Shown here piece by piece: positions 24,754 through 32,657 of a stretch of DNA of 64,000 bases. How positions within the stretch are numbered: position 1 is the stretch's first letter; each line of letters starts with the position of its first letter. Source of the DNA: Rahnella laticis (lineage in GTDB: Bacteria; Pseudomonadota; Gammaproteobacteria; Enterobacterales; Enterobacteriaceae); NCBI RefSeq assembly GCF_015644585.1, contig NZ_JADOBI010000002.1, positions 186,001 through 250,000 on the forward strand. Reading direction: 5' to 3'. The notes below the pieces were generated by a model. That model searched no databases, was not told the origin of the DNA, and worked only from the letters and a program-made list of their open reading frames with translations. Both the position numbers and the translations under genes were made by a program.

Positions 24754-24800
24754 TTGATGAGCCTGTTATTGCCATCGCGCCCGATAGTAGTGATTCCTGA
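24582..24800 (+). CDS. DUF4222 phage protein
   Basis: A 72-residue protein of the DUF4222 family: MSEEIQKLDRRYKDWRGVVV, then VVGFDRAGDRVIFMRAGYPHECAQPVELF. It is common in the early right operon of lambdoid phages between cII and the replication genes. No function is known. The start has AAGGTG seven bases upstream. Its end overlaps the start of the replication gene by 44 bases. Confidence 0.75.
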   Translation: MSEEIQKLDRRYKDWRGVVVHVVGFDRAGDRVIFMRAGYPHECAQPVELFKSRFERVIDEPVIAIAPDSSDS

Positions 24801-25692
24801 GCTGGTAATGAAGCTTGGTTTAAACGAAGCCATGCTGCTACAGCAGGTTCACTACTGGGCAACTGAAACAACATCTGGTGTTGATCATGAAGGTCGCCGC
24901 TGGATTTATAACACCATCGGTGAATGGCTTGAACAATTCCCATGGATGTCAGCTTCAACCATCAAACGCGGCTTCGCTTCTTTGAAAAAGCAGGGCTGCT
25001 TAATGATTGAGCAACTCTCTGATGATCCGAGAGATATGACTAATTTCTACGCGATTAACTATGAGCATCAAGCGCTTTTAGATGAGGTCAAATTGACCCC
25101 ATGCAAGAGGTCAAAAAGAACCAATGCAAAAGGTCAAAATGACCCGTTGCATAGTTCCAAAAAGACACCTTGCAAGAGCTCAAAAAGAACCGTTCTTCAT
25201 ACAGAGAGTACTTCAGAGAATACAACAGAGATTAAACCCCTTAGTCCGGCCGCTTCGCAGCCAGACGACAGCAGTGACGAAAGTTTTCTTGCTCTTCACC
25301 CTGAAGCGGTGGTGTTCAATGCCAAAAAACGTAAGTGGGGAGGTGCCGACGACCTGACCGCTGCCGAATACATCTGGGGAAAAATCATCCGCATGTACGA
25401 ACAGGCTGCTGAATGCGACGGTGAGATTTCCCGCCCGAAAGAACCGGACATGACCCTCTGGGCAAATGAAATCCGCCTGATGTGTTCTGCCGACGGCCGC
25501 ACACACAAGCAAATCTGTGAGCTGTTTGTCCGCGCTAACCGCGACACCTTCTGGTGCAAGAACATCCTGAGCCCGTCGAAACTCCGTGAGAAATGGGACG
25601 ACCTGACAATCAAACTGACCGCGAATGTCCCGGCTGAAACTTCAACTGGCGGCCACTGGAACAGCGCTGAAGCATGGGAGAACACCCTGTGA
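24757..25692 (+). CDS. Phage replication initiator, DnaT/O-like
   Basis: A 311-residue replication protein. The N-terminal winged-helix domain (about residues 10-110: VIPELVMKLGLNEAMLLQQV, WMSASTIKRGFASLKKQG) resembles O-type initiators. The C-terminal domain (about 190-290: WGGADDLTAAEYIWGKIIRM ... FWCKNILSPSKLREKWD) resembles the DnaT/primosomal C-terminal fold that binds ssDNA. The linker between them, residues about 108-145, is encoded by a 23-bp iteron array that is probably the origin. It overlaps the next gene by GTGA. Confidence 0.82.
   Translation: MSLLLPSRPIVVIPELVMKLGLNEAMLLQQVHYWATETTSGVDHEGRRWIYNTIGEWLEQFPWMSASTIKRGFASLKKQGCLMIEQLSDDPRDMTNFYAINYEHQALLDEVKLTPCKRSKRTNAKGQNDPLHSSKKTPCKSSKRTVLHTESTSENTTEIKPLSPAASQPDDSSDESFLALHPEAVVFNAKKRKWGGADDLTAAEYIWGKIIRMYEQAAECDGEISRPKEPDMTLWANEIRLMCSADGRTHKQICELFVRANRDTFWCKNILSPSKLREKWDDLTIKLTANVPAETSTGGHWNSAEAWENTL
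25078..25192. repeat. Five 23-bp iterons, probable phage origin of replication
   Basis: Repeats begin at 25078, 25101, 25124, 25147 and 25170, an exact 23-bp spacing. The three best copies are ATGCAAGAGGTCAAAAAGAA, ATGCAAAAGGTCAAAATGAC and TTGCAAGAGCTCAAAAAGAA; the first and fourth are weaker. As 23 is not a multiple of three, the repeat is conserved as DNA, not as protein. The place inside the initiator gene is the lambda ori arrangement. Confidence 0.8.
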
Positions 25693-26378
25693 ACAAAATG
25701 ATGATGGCAGTTAAGAACCGCGACGGTGCCGCGCTGGCTCAGCTGATGCCAGAAGAGAAACCACAACGTGTCGTGAACGCAGACGCCGAGAAGCTGGTCG
25801 ATGTGCTGTTCACTAACCTGATGCAGATTTTCCCTGCTGCCCGCCAGACCGCGCTGAGTACTCCGGCAGATATCGCGGCGGCGAAACGCCAGTGGATCAT
25901 GGCATTCGCTGAAAGCGGCGTGACCACGCTGGAACAGGTGAAAGCCGGTATGCGCATGGCCCGCCAGCAGGAAACAGACTTCTGGCCGAGCTGCGGAAAA
26001 TTCATCGGCTGGTGTAAATCCGGTGCCGCTCAGGCCGCTGGCCTGCCGACCGTCGACGAGGTGATGACCGAGTTCAACCAGTATTGCGCGCGCCGCGGCG
26101 ACTACAGCACACCAGCTGCTTACCCATGGTCAGCGCCGATCATGTACTGGATTGTGACCGACGTCCGCCGGTTGATGCTTCAAAATAACTACACCGAGGG
26201 TGAAGTCCGTAAATCCGTACAGCACAACCTGACTCTCTGGGCAAAACGCCTGGCGAAAGGTGAGCAGGTCCCGGCACCGGTTGTGATGCTGTCCGCGCCA
26301 AAAGCGCCAGCAGGTCCGACCCCCGCGCAGATCATGTATGACGAGTATCTCCGGAAAAAACGGAAGGGCTGGTTATGA
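25689..26378 (+). CDS. Replication protein P-like
   Basis: A 229-residue lambda P-type helicase loader, which would recruit host DnaB to the phage origin. Family segments seen: VDVLFTNLMQIFPAARQTAL, KRQWIMAFAESGVTTLEQVK, ETDFWPSCGKFIGWCKSG and the C-terminal PTPAQIMYDEYLRKKRKGW. The GTG at 25689 overlaps the preceding stop (GTGA); an ATG at 25698 is an alternative. Confidence 0.82.
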   Translation: MNKMMMAVKNRDGAALAQLMPEEKPQRVVNADAEKLVDVLFTNLMQIFPAARQTALSTPADIAAAKRQWIMAFAESGVTTLEQVKAGMRMARQQETDFWPSCGKFIGWCKSGAAQAAGLPTVDEVMTEFNQYCARRGDYSTPAAYPWSAPIMYWIVTDVRRLMLQNNYTEGEVRKSVQHNLTLWAKRLAKGEQVPAPVVMLSAPKAPAGPTPAQIMYDEYLRKKRKGWL

Positions 26379-26917
26379 CTTCTGAATTCGCAAGCACCAC
26401 ACCTATCGAGCACAAAGACCGCTGGCAGACGCCGATGGAAGTATTCACCGCGCTGGATCTTGAGTTTGGTTTTTATTTGGATGCCGCAGCTGACGACCAG
26501 AACGCGCTGTGCGCCCGATACCTGACAGAAGCCGATGACGCGCTGGCCACTGATTGGGAAAGCTACGGCGCAATCTGGTGTAACCCGCCATACAGCGCAA
26601 TCACTCCTTGGGTTGAGAAGGCCGCCGAGCAGTGCCGCGCCCAGCATCAGCCGGTGGTTATGCTGCTGCCCGCCGACACTTCAACTGGCTGGTTCTCGCT
26701 GGCGCTGACTACCGCCGATGAAATCCGGTTTATCACTGATGGCCGCCTGTCCTTTATCAATGCCGGTACCGGCAAACCGGGCAAGAACGGCAACAGCAAG
26801 GGCAGCATGCTGGTTATCTGGCGCCCATTCATCAAACCGCGCGGGCAGTTCACCACAGTTTCCCGTGACGTGTTGATCACTGCTGGCGCTGATTACCTTC
26901 AGGAGGTGTCCGCGTGA
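26375..26917 (+). CDS. Phage DNA N6-adenine methyltransferase
   Basis: A 180-residue Dam-type methyltransferase of the phage N-6-adenine family. It has DRWQTPMEVFTALDLEFGFYLDAAAD in the N-terminal half (seen in pieces), the catalytic motif AIWCNPPYSAITPW and the LLPADTSTGWF segment. It probably methylates adenine in phage DNA as protection or regulation; the target sequence is unknown. It overlaps both neighbouring genes by a few bases. Confidence 0.9.
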   Translation: MTSEFASTTPIEHKDRWQTPMEVFTALDLEFGFYLDAAADDQNALCARYLTEADDALATDWESYGAIWCNPPYSAITPWVEKAAEQCRAQHQPVVMLLPADTSTGWFSLALTTADEIRFITDGRLSFINAGTGKPGKNGNSKGSMLVIWRPFIKPRGQFTTVSRDVLITAGADYLQEVSA

Positions 26918-27075
26918 ACGAATTCCAGAAAATCTGGCTCGATGCCTACCGCGATTACCTAAAGGCCATATCCATCACTGGTGAATACTGCGCGGCAGAT
27001 TACACCGCGGCGCGGGAACATGCTGACGCAGTGCTGAACAGTCTGATCAAAGCGGGGGAAATAGCATGCGACTGA
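26914..27075 (+). CDS. Small phage protein, 53 aa
   Basis: A GTG-started 53-codon frame (VNEFQKIWLDAYRDYLKAIS start, NSLIKAGEIACD end) overlapping the methylase stop by GTGA, with an AGGAGG site eight bases before it, and overlapping the RusA start by ten bases. It is entirely helical in composition. The tight packing and ribosome site make it likely real. Unrecognised. Confidence 0.65.
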   Translation: MNEFQKIWLDAYRDYLKAISITGEYCAADYTAAREHADAVLNSLIKAGEIACD

Positions 27076-27431
27076 CCCTGCCATTCCCGCCGAGCGTCAA
27101 CGGTTACTGGCGCTCCACCCGAAAGGGCGTGCTGATCAGCGAACGCGGGCGGATCTTCCGGTCAAACGCGCTGGCGTCAATTTATCAGCAGTTGCGCTGC
27201 CGCCCGCCGGCGCTGCTCACCGAACTGGAAGTGCATCTGGTTCTGTTCCCGCCGAGCAGGGCAAAACGCGATTTGGATAATTTCCAGAAGGCGCTGTTTG
27301 ATGGCCTGACCCACGCGGGGATCTGGAAGGACGACAGCCAGGTAAAACGAATGACGGTCGAGTGGGGACCGGTAACTAAGGGCGGCAAGGCCGAGATCAA
27401 CATTTCAACGTTTTCAGTGGGGGAGGTGTAA
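27066..27431 (+). CDS. rusA: RusA-type Holliday junction resolvase
   Basis: A 121-residue RusA-family endonuclease that cuts Holliday junctions. It starts MRLTLPFPPSVNGYWRSTRK and has the catalytic acid region KRDLDNFQKALFDGLTHAG-I with Asp pairs (RDLDN and KDDSQVKRM), as in RusA. In lambdoid phages it replaces Rap/NinG for late recombination and packaging. Confidence 0.9.
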   Translation: MRLTLPFPPSVNGYWRSTRKGVLISERGRIFRSNALASIYQQLRCRPPALLTELEVHLVLFPPSRAKRDLDNFQKALFDGLTHAGIWKDDSQVKRMTVEWGPVTKGGKAEINISTFSVGEV

Positions 27432-27548
27432 TTTGCGTTTTCAATCTCTTTCAAATCAATGTACGGTTATCCAGTGCAAAGAACGCTCTCTGTGCAGTCG
27501 GTTGCAGCCGACAGGGAGCCAATTAAACGTAAAGTGTGGAGTGATAAA

Positions 27549-28376
27549 ATGAATAATTCGATTATGATCGAAGGCATTTCCGTACGTCAGCATAATGACG
27601 GTAATTTCTGCCTGAATGACCTGCAGCGCGCCGCCGTTGCTAATCCCCGTGAAACCCGCTCATCCAGATCCCTCGAAGTTTACGAATTCATGCGCCGGGT
27701 AGAAACCCTGACGATGATTGATTTGCTCGAAAAAGAAACTACGGGAAATCCCCGCATCGCTCCGGTAGTCACGGTTCCCGGAAGGAATGGCGGAACTTAC
27801 GTGTGCAAAGAGTTGGTTTATGCATACGCGATGTGGATAAGCCCGGCTTTCAACCTGAAGGTTATTCGCACTTTTGACGCGGCGTTGACCAAAGCGCGCG
27901 AAGCCACCGCCAACGACATGATGCAGGCCGGAGTAACATTACTCGGTTTCATGCGTAAAGAATTAAACCTCTCCAACTCTTCAGTTTTGGGCGCCTGCCA
28001 AAAGTTACAAATGGCTGTCGGCCTACCCAATCTCTCCCCTGATTACGCCATTGATGCCCCAAGCGATGCCGTTGATGGCTCCAGCCGTCCGACAATGTCA
28101 CTGAGCACCGTTCTGAAACAATATTCAATCCCTGTCACACCTGTAGAAGCCTATAAACGCCTCGCGCGCCTGGGCATTGTCGAACGCCGCACCAGACCCA
28201 GCACCTCAGCCAAAGCCAAAAACGGCGAAAAGCAGTTCTGGTCAGTGACTTCGAAGGGTTTGCAGTACGGGAAGAACATCACCAGCCCGAACAACCCAAG
28301 AGAAACGCAGCCTCATTTCTATGAATCCAAGGTTCAGGAACTGATCAGGCTTATGGTAACGGCCACCGCGGCCTAA
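27549..28376 (+). CDS. KilA-N domain protein, possible antirepressor
   Basis: A 275-residue protein. Residues about 1-115 carry the KilA-N pattern (IMIEGISVRQHNDGNFCLND, then NGGTYVCKELVYAYAMWIS, with SPAFNLKVIRTF), a DNA-binding domain of phage antirepressor-type proteins. The C-terminal half has a winged-helix look (VEAYKRLARLGIVERRTRP). Start at 27549 has GGAG seven bases upstream. The position in the right early operon is usual for such proteins. Action on the repressor is an inference. Confidence 0.75.
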   Translation: MNNSIMIEGISVRQHNDGNFCLNDLQRAAVANPRETRSSRSLEVYEFMRRVETLTMIDLLEKETTGNPRIAPVVTVPGRNGGTYVCKELVYAYAMWISPAFNLKVIRTFDAALTKAREATANDMMQAGVTLLGFMRKELNLSNSSVLGACQKLQMAVGLPNLSPDYAIDAPSDAVDGSSRPTMSLSTVLKQYSIPVTPVEAYKRLARLGIVERRTRPSTSAKAKNGEKQFWSVTSKGLQYGKNITSPNNPRETQPHFYESKVQELIRLMVTATAA

Positions 28377-28386
28377 CGGGGATTGG

Positions 28387-29400
28387 ATGAGATTATTGTT
28401 AAAACCGTATCCCCAGCGAGAGTTGGGGATCGTGCAGTTCGCGTTGCCGGCGGACATGATGAAGTTTTTCAGCAGTAAACGCCTGCTGATCACCGACGCG
28501 CCCGCCGACCTGCATACTGTTCCTGACGGTCTGGTACCGGCTGAAGCGCAATCACTTTCGCAGGATCCACGTCTGGCTAATTTTCTATCCTCTCGGGCGG
28601 TTATTTCCAGTGTCGGCGGTATGAATGCGCTGACGCTGTGGGTGAAGCGCCACCGCGCGTGCCAGTGTCCGGACTACAACGGGGAATTTCATCACCATGA
28701 GCTGGTGCAGGTGCCCCGCGGGCGCGGCGTGGTCTGCCTGTGCTGGGCGCATGACAATGAGTTTCGGGAAAAAGAATCGCCAAAACTGGACGCTACCGCG
28801 CTGGCGAACGCCGCTGAATTCGTGACTGAGGCAATCCGTCACCGGTATAGCTTACCGGAAGGGCGTCATCTGACGCTGCCGGAGCTGTGCTGGTGGGCTG
28901 TTTCGAAAGGGCTGGTTCATCAGCTGCCGGGAGAAGTGATCTGCGCGGCGCTGGGGATGAAATACAAGCCGCCAGGCGGACAACGGAAAGAAGCCGATGT
29001 TGACCCGTGGGAAAGACATCCTTCCGAGGTGCTGGCCAACAACATCAAACCTGTGCTGGCGCTCGCAATTGACCCGGAGACGCCGGAATCATATGTCCGG
29101 ATCCCAAAGCGCCGCCGGTACGAAAACGCAAAATATACCCAATGGGTAAAGCGCCAGCCATGTTGTGGCTGTGGCAACGGGTCCGATGATCCGCACCACA
29201 TCACCGGCAACGGGTTTGGCGGTATGGCAACAAAAGCGCATGACCTGTTCGTGCTCCCGCTGTGCAGACGGTGTCACGACTCACTTCATGCGAATACCCA
29301 GGCTTGGGAAGCAGAACATGGCACACAGGAATTACTGGTGCTGAAGACATTAGACCGCGCGCTGGCGATGGGTGTTATCGCTACCGGCAAGCAAAAATAA
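28387..29400 (+). CDS. DUF968 phage protein with HNH-like C-terminus
   Basis: A 337-residue DUF968 protein, common in lambdoid phages just before gene Q. The N-terminal half includes a CQCPDYNGEFHHHELVQVP segment with Cys/His pairs. The C-terminal domain has QPCCGCGNGSDDPHHITG, LPLCRRCHDSLHAN and other metal ligands of an HNH/zinc-nuclease type. It may be a Ren/NinG-like nuclease, but no activity is established. Confidence 0.82.
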   Translation: MRLLLKPYPQRELGIVQFALPADMMKFFSSKRLLITDAPADLHTVPDGLVPAEAQSLSQDPRLANFLSSRAVISSVGGMNALTLWVKRHRACQCPDYNGEFHHHELVQVPRGRGVVCLCWAHDNEFREKESPKLDATALANAAEFVTEAIRHRYSLPEGRHLTLPELCWWAVSKGLVHQLPGEVICAALGMKYKPPGGQRKEADVDPWERHPSEVLANNIKPVLALAIDPETPESYVRIPKRRRYENAKYTQWVKRQPCCGCGNGSDDPHHITGNGFGGMATKAHDLFVLPLCRRCHDSLHANTQAWEAEHGTQELLVLKTLDRALAMGVIATGKQK

Positions 29401-29414
29401 GTGTGGAGAGAATA

Positions 29415-29813
29415 ATGCGTGATATTCAACTGGTACTGGCTCGTTATGGTGTGTGGGCTCGCGATAACTCCGGCGTGAGCTGGTCACCGATTGCCGCGGG
29501 CTTTAAAGGCCTGCTGCCGACTGAATCCAGCAAGGTCGAATCCTGTTGTGATGATGATGGTCTGATTGTTGATGCAGCGGTAGGACGTTTGGCCGCCGTC
29601 CGTAAACCGGAAGAGGTAACGCTCATTATGCTGCATTATCGCTTCGGTCTGTCCAAACGGGAAATTGCGAGGATGCGTAAGGTGAGTGAAGGCCTGATCC
29701 GGCAGCAGTTGCAGGTAGCGGAAGGCTTCGTTGATGGTTGCCTGGCAATGACCGGCGCGGTGCTGGAAATGGACGCCTACACCCAGAAAATCCGAGTCGC
29801 GAAAGTCGCTTAA
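29415..29813 (+). CDS. Antitermination protein Q
   Basis: A 132-residue late-gene antiterminator of the phage Q (AntitermQ) family. It starts MRDIQLVLARYGVWARDNSG and has LIMLHYRFGLSKREIARMRK with KVSEGLIRQQLQVAE as the helix-turn-helix-like region. It would let RNA polymerase pass the terminator at about 29896 and transcribe lysis and morphogenesis genes. It lies last in the early right operon, as usual. Confidence 0.88.
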   Translation: MRDIQLVLARYGVWARDNSGVSWSPIAAGFKGLLPTESSKVESCCDDDGLIVDAAVGRLAAVRKPEEVTLIMLHYRFGLSKREIARMRKVSEGLIRQQLQVAEGFVDGCLAMTGAVLEMDAYTQKIRVAKVA

Positions 29814-29895
29814 AATAGTTCTAGTGCGCTACGCGAAAACTCTTGTAATCTGATAAGGTCGGTCACGTAGTCACAAAACTTAGACAATATTCAAA

Positions 29896-29915
29896 CCTCG
29901 CTCCGGCGGGGTTTT
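29896..29915 (+). terminator. Terminator after Q (tR'-like)
   Basis: CCTCGC (29896-29901), loop TCCG, GCGGGG (29906-29911), then TTTT. Its place right after gene Q fits the terminator that Q-modified polymerase reads through. Confidence 0.75.
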
Positions 29916-30323
29916 GTCATTTCTGGGGGATAGCAAAATGCACAAGTAAACGGATAGACCGCAGGCGTCAGCCAACGCAGCAGTAATGATGCTGCCCCGA
30001 GTCCCGATAGAGGGAGCCAGATGCAGGTCCGAACTGCAATATGCGCTGGCGAGGGTTATTAAAGATAAAGGCATACCGGTAGAGCAGCTCGCAAGCCAAA
30101 CGAGCACCGGTTATTAGCGGCGAGGAGCGACAGAGACTCAGGGGCATGGGCGCGGCCACTGCGAAAAGTGGCAAAAATATTTTAGGGCTGCGCATTTGCG
30201 TGGCCTTTTTTATTTGGCGGCCAGTCAATCAGCTAACCATTCCACTTTCGCAAAGTGACTGAGCCGCTAATTCCTTCTTTTACCACGACTGCGCACCCAA
30301 CCGGACTACCGGAGGGCGAGACC
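29916..30323 (+). other. Non-coding gap between Q and holin
   Basis: About 400 bases without a convincing gene. It ends its first part in a terminator-like stem, GGCTGCGCA (30186-30194) with TGCGTGGCC (30197-30205) followed by TTTTTT. In lambdoid phages this place holds the late promoter and a small leader RNA; I see no tRNA. A CGAG/GAGGAG-rich stretch near 30060-30130 may fold, but I cannot assign it. Confidence 0.5.
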
Positions 30324-30653
30324 ATGAAAATGAATCCACATTCTGACAACTGGACGGGCGGCGGAGCACTATTAACTCTGCTTTCCTCGATCGCTGGTTT
30401 TATAACTTTAGAACGTGTCTACATGGCGTCGGCTCTTGTGGGCATCGTAATCATGCTTCTTGGTTATCTTGATAAACGCAGCGCGATAAAGGCGGCGAAA
30501 AAAAACGACGCAGAACGCCTTAAGCTCGACAGAGAATTAACGCAGGCGACAATTGACTCACTGAAATATCGCACGGATACCCCAGCAGTCGCTAAATATC
30601 CGCAGATATCCGAGGGCATAAAAAGCGTTCTCGAAGCGGCTAAGGACGATTGA
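30324..30653 (+). CDS. Phage holin
   Basis: A 109-residue protein starting MKMNPHSDNWTGGGALLTLL. It has two hydrophobic segments (about 13-30 and 34-50: ALLTLLSSIAGFITL and ASALVGIVIMLLGYL), then a charged, basic tail, typical of a class II holin. It forms the membrane lesion that times lysis. A GGAGGG site precedes the ATG. It heads the lysis cassette with endolysin and Rz/Rz1. Confidence 0.8.
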   Translation: MKMNPHSDNWTGGGALLTLLSSIAGFITLERVYMASALVGIVIMLLGYLDKRSAIKAAKKNDAERLKLDRELTQATIDSLKYRTDTPAVAKYPQISEGIKSVLEAAKDD

Positions 30654-30655
30654 CC

Positions 30656-31204
30656 ATGGCAATTATCAAGAAAGCTGGTGCTACAGGTGGTATCTGCTCG
30701 GTAATGGCGATCATCGCCATTGTAGTTTCAAGCGGTCAGGTTCGAACAAACGAACAGGGACTTGAGATTATGGGTAACGCCGAAGCATGCCGCCGAGAAC
30801 CGTATGTATGCCCTGCCGGATATCTGACGGACGGGATCGGAAACACTCACGATGTGAAACCCGGCACGCGAAAAACTGATCAGCAGATAGCCGCCGACTG
30901 GCAGAAAAATATTTTGGACGCGGAAAAATGCATAAACACGTATTTCCGTGGCCGGGATATGAACGATAACCAGTTCAGCGCCATGACATCCGCGGCGTTC
31001 AATATGGGTTGCTCAGGTTTGCGGACGTATTACAGCCCTGTACGTAAGGCTCGTTTTGAAACATCAATCCACAAGTACGCGCAGGCCGGCAACTGGCCGA
31101 TGATGTGTAACCACCTGCCCGATTTCGTGAATGGCGGCGGTAAGAAACTGCCGGGCTTGGTTATCCGCCGCGATAAAGAGAAAGCGCTCTGTCTGGAGGG
31201 CTAA
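30656..31204 (+). CDS. SAR endolysin, GH24 lysozyme
   Basis: A 182-residue lysozyme-like muramidase. The catalytic pattern E-x8-C-x5-T is seen in the AEACRREPYVCPAGYLTDG region: Glu in NAEACRRE, Cys in YVCPAG and Thr in YLTDG. Cys at the second position replaces the Asp of T4 lysozyme, as in some phage members. The N-terminal weakly hydrophobic segment (GGICSVMAIIAIVVSSG) is the SAR signal-anchor that keeps the enzyme inactive in the membrane until the holin acts. The ATG at 30656 is preferred to a TTG at 30650. Confidence 0.88.
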   Translation: MAIIKKAGATGGICSVMAIIAIVVSSGQVRTNEQGLEIMGNAEACRREPYVCPAGYLTDGIGNTHDVKPGTRKTDQQIAADWQKNILDAEKCINTYFRGRDMNDNQFSAMTSAAFNMGCSGLRTYYSPVRKARFETSIHKYAQAGNWPMMCNHLPDFVNGGGKKLPGLVIRRDKEKALCLEG

Positions 31205-31206
31205 TC

Positions 31207-31626
31207 ATGATCAACTGGTTCCGGATTGTCATCACTGCGCTGTTATTTCTCGTTATTGGCGTTCTGCTCTGGGCTGCCTTTCACTATTACGGCAAGACCA
31301 TCAGCCAGCAGTCAGAAATCTCAGTAGCCAATCAGGCAAAAAATTCAGCGGAATTTACCCTGAACGCACAGGCCGAGGCCGTGAGCATCTTCAACACTAT
31401 CGCAGGGGCAACCTTGAATGAGCAACATGCGAACACATTGGACTCACAGGCAGCCCAGACTGACATCAAAGCTGCTCTTGCGGGCGATGCTTGCGCTCCT
31501 GTTGTTGTGCCTGCTCGCGCAAATGACCGGGTGCTCAACCGTTACAACGCAGTACGTCAAAGTGCCGGTAACGCCGATACCCGCCAGCCTGATGGTTCTG
31601 TGCCAGCCGTCGCCACCACCAAGTAA
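31207..31626 (+). CDS. Rz i-spanin
   Basis: A 139-residue inner-membrane spanin: one N-terminal membrane helix (residues about 5-25) followed by an Ala/Gln-rich coiled-coil periplasmic domain. Together with the lipoprotein Rz1 encoded in another frame inside its 3' end, it joins inner and outer membranes in the last lysis step. It follows the endolysin by two bases. Confidence 0.78.
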   Translation: MINWFRIVITALLFLVIGVLLWAAFHYYGKTISQQSEISVANQAKNSAEFTLNAQAEAVSIFNTIAGATLNEQHANTLDSQAAQTDIKAALAGDACAPVVVPARANDRVLNRYNAVRQSAGNADTRQPDGSVPAVATTK

Positions 31627-31744
31627 CCCGCTCACCTATGGGGCATCAGTACACTGGAATGAGTTGCTGCTGACAGACTTGCAGAACTGCAACACACAGA
31701 TTTCCGGCATTCGCCAAATTGAATCCACCCGACAAGGTAAATAA
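31418..31744 (+). CDS. Rz1-like o-spanin lipoprotein, embedded in Rz
   Basis: A 108-residue protein read in another frame within Rz. After a basic start and a hydrophobic stretch (LLLRAMLALLLLCLLAQ), the lipobox LLAQMTGCST gives a lipid-anchored Cys, followed by a Pro-rich segment (VPVTPIPASL, PSPPPSNP). This nested layout is diagnostic of spanin pairs. Confidence 0.85.
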   Translation: MSNMRTHWTHRQPRLTSKLLLRAMLALLLLCLLAQMTGCSTVTTQYVKVPVTPIPASLMVLCQPSPPPSNPLTYGASVHWNELLLTDLQNCNTQISGIRQIESTRQGK

Positions 31745-31746
31745 CC

Positions 31747-31971
31747 ATGACAGTAAAAGCTAAATTTCGCGTCCATTTAATCCAAAAAGCCGAAGACGAC
31801 TCCCATCGCGTTATTCATCTCAGCGCAGTGACCGCCGACAAGGCCGGTAATGAAGACTGGTCGAAATATACACCTTCTGGTGATATCCGGATGCACGTCA
31901 CCAATCCAGCTGCATTCGAACAGTTTGCGCAGGGCGTCGATTATTTCGTTGAGTTTAGTAAGGCCGAATAG
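31747..31971 (+). CDS. Small phage protein after the lysis cassette
   Basis: A 74-residue protein starting MTVKAKFRVHLIQKAEDDSH. It has a beta-rich composition and the segment MHVTNPAAFEQFAQGVDYFV, seen in small conserved phage proteins placed after lysis genes. The function is unknown. It starts two bases after Rz1. Confidence 0.65.
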   Translation: MTVKAKFRVHLIQKAEDDSHRVIHLSAVTADKAGNEDWSKYTPSGDIRMHVTNPAAFEQFAQGVDYFVEFSKAE

Positions 31972-32003
31972 CTATCCAAGCGGCATAAAGAGGCCAGACA
32001 GAA

Positions 32004-32588
32004 ATGATTAAGCGTTTTTTTGCATGGCTGAAAAGCATCTATCTCCACCCAGCCGAAACGGCTGAATCTCAACCGAAGGAAAATATCGTGAAATTAGCAC
32101 TCGTTTCGATTATCACCAGCATGCTGGCCAATGGCGCGGCGGCAAACACCGTTCAGGTAACTCTCACCGATAATGCCGATGCAATTCAGCCCGGCGCCGT
32201 AGTGAACTTTACTGCGGACAATGGCGCAACCGTTACTCCAACCAGCGCACTTACCGATACAAACGGCCAGATCACTGTAAGCCTGGTCAGTTCCACTGTC
32301 GGCGCATCAACGTTAACGGCAACCGCTGCTGACGGCACAACGGCGAGCATTCAGGTTTATTTCGTCGCCGTTCCAGCTCCGGAACCCGCACCATTATATG
32401 TGTCTGATCCAAATGCTCCAGCCGACGCTGCAGCAACTTCTATCCCAGCAACCACCGTGTTATCCCCACTGGCCACGATGAAAGCTAATTTCGATAAAGT
32501 GGTCGCATTCATCGAGCACGGTATTGAAGTCCTGGGTAAAGACGCAGAAGCCGATCTGGTTGCTCTGAAAAATAAATTTCTGCTCTAA
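32004..32588 (+). CDS. Ig-like (Big_1) domain protein
   Basis: A 194-residue protein with one bacterial Ig-like domain at about residues 48-122 (VQVTLTDNADAIQPGAVVNF ... TLTATAADGTTASIQVYF), a Pro-rich linker and a C-terminal amphipathic helix (EHGIEVLGKDAEADLVALKN). The N-terminus has a hydrophobic stretch only near residues 30-47, which is odd for a secretion signal. It may decorate virions or bind surfaces. It sits between lysis and packaging genes, where moron genes are often found. Confidence 0.65.
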   Translation: MIKRFFAWLKSIYLHPAETAESQPKENIVKLALVSIITSMLANGAAANTVQVTLTDNADAIQPGAVVNFTADNGATVTPTSALTDTNGQITVSLVSSTVGASTLTATAADGTTASIQVYFVAVPAPEPAPLYVSDPNAPADAAATSIPATTVLSPLATMKANFDKVVAFIEHGIEVLGKDAEADLVALKNKFLL

Positions 32589-32657
32589 GTAGCATTACAG
32601 ATGGCTTTCAGTGAGAGCCATCGATAGTGAAATTTGATGCATTTTTGAGGATTTGGA

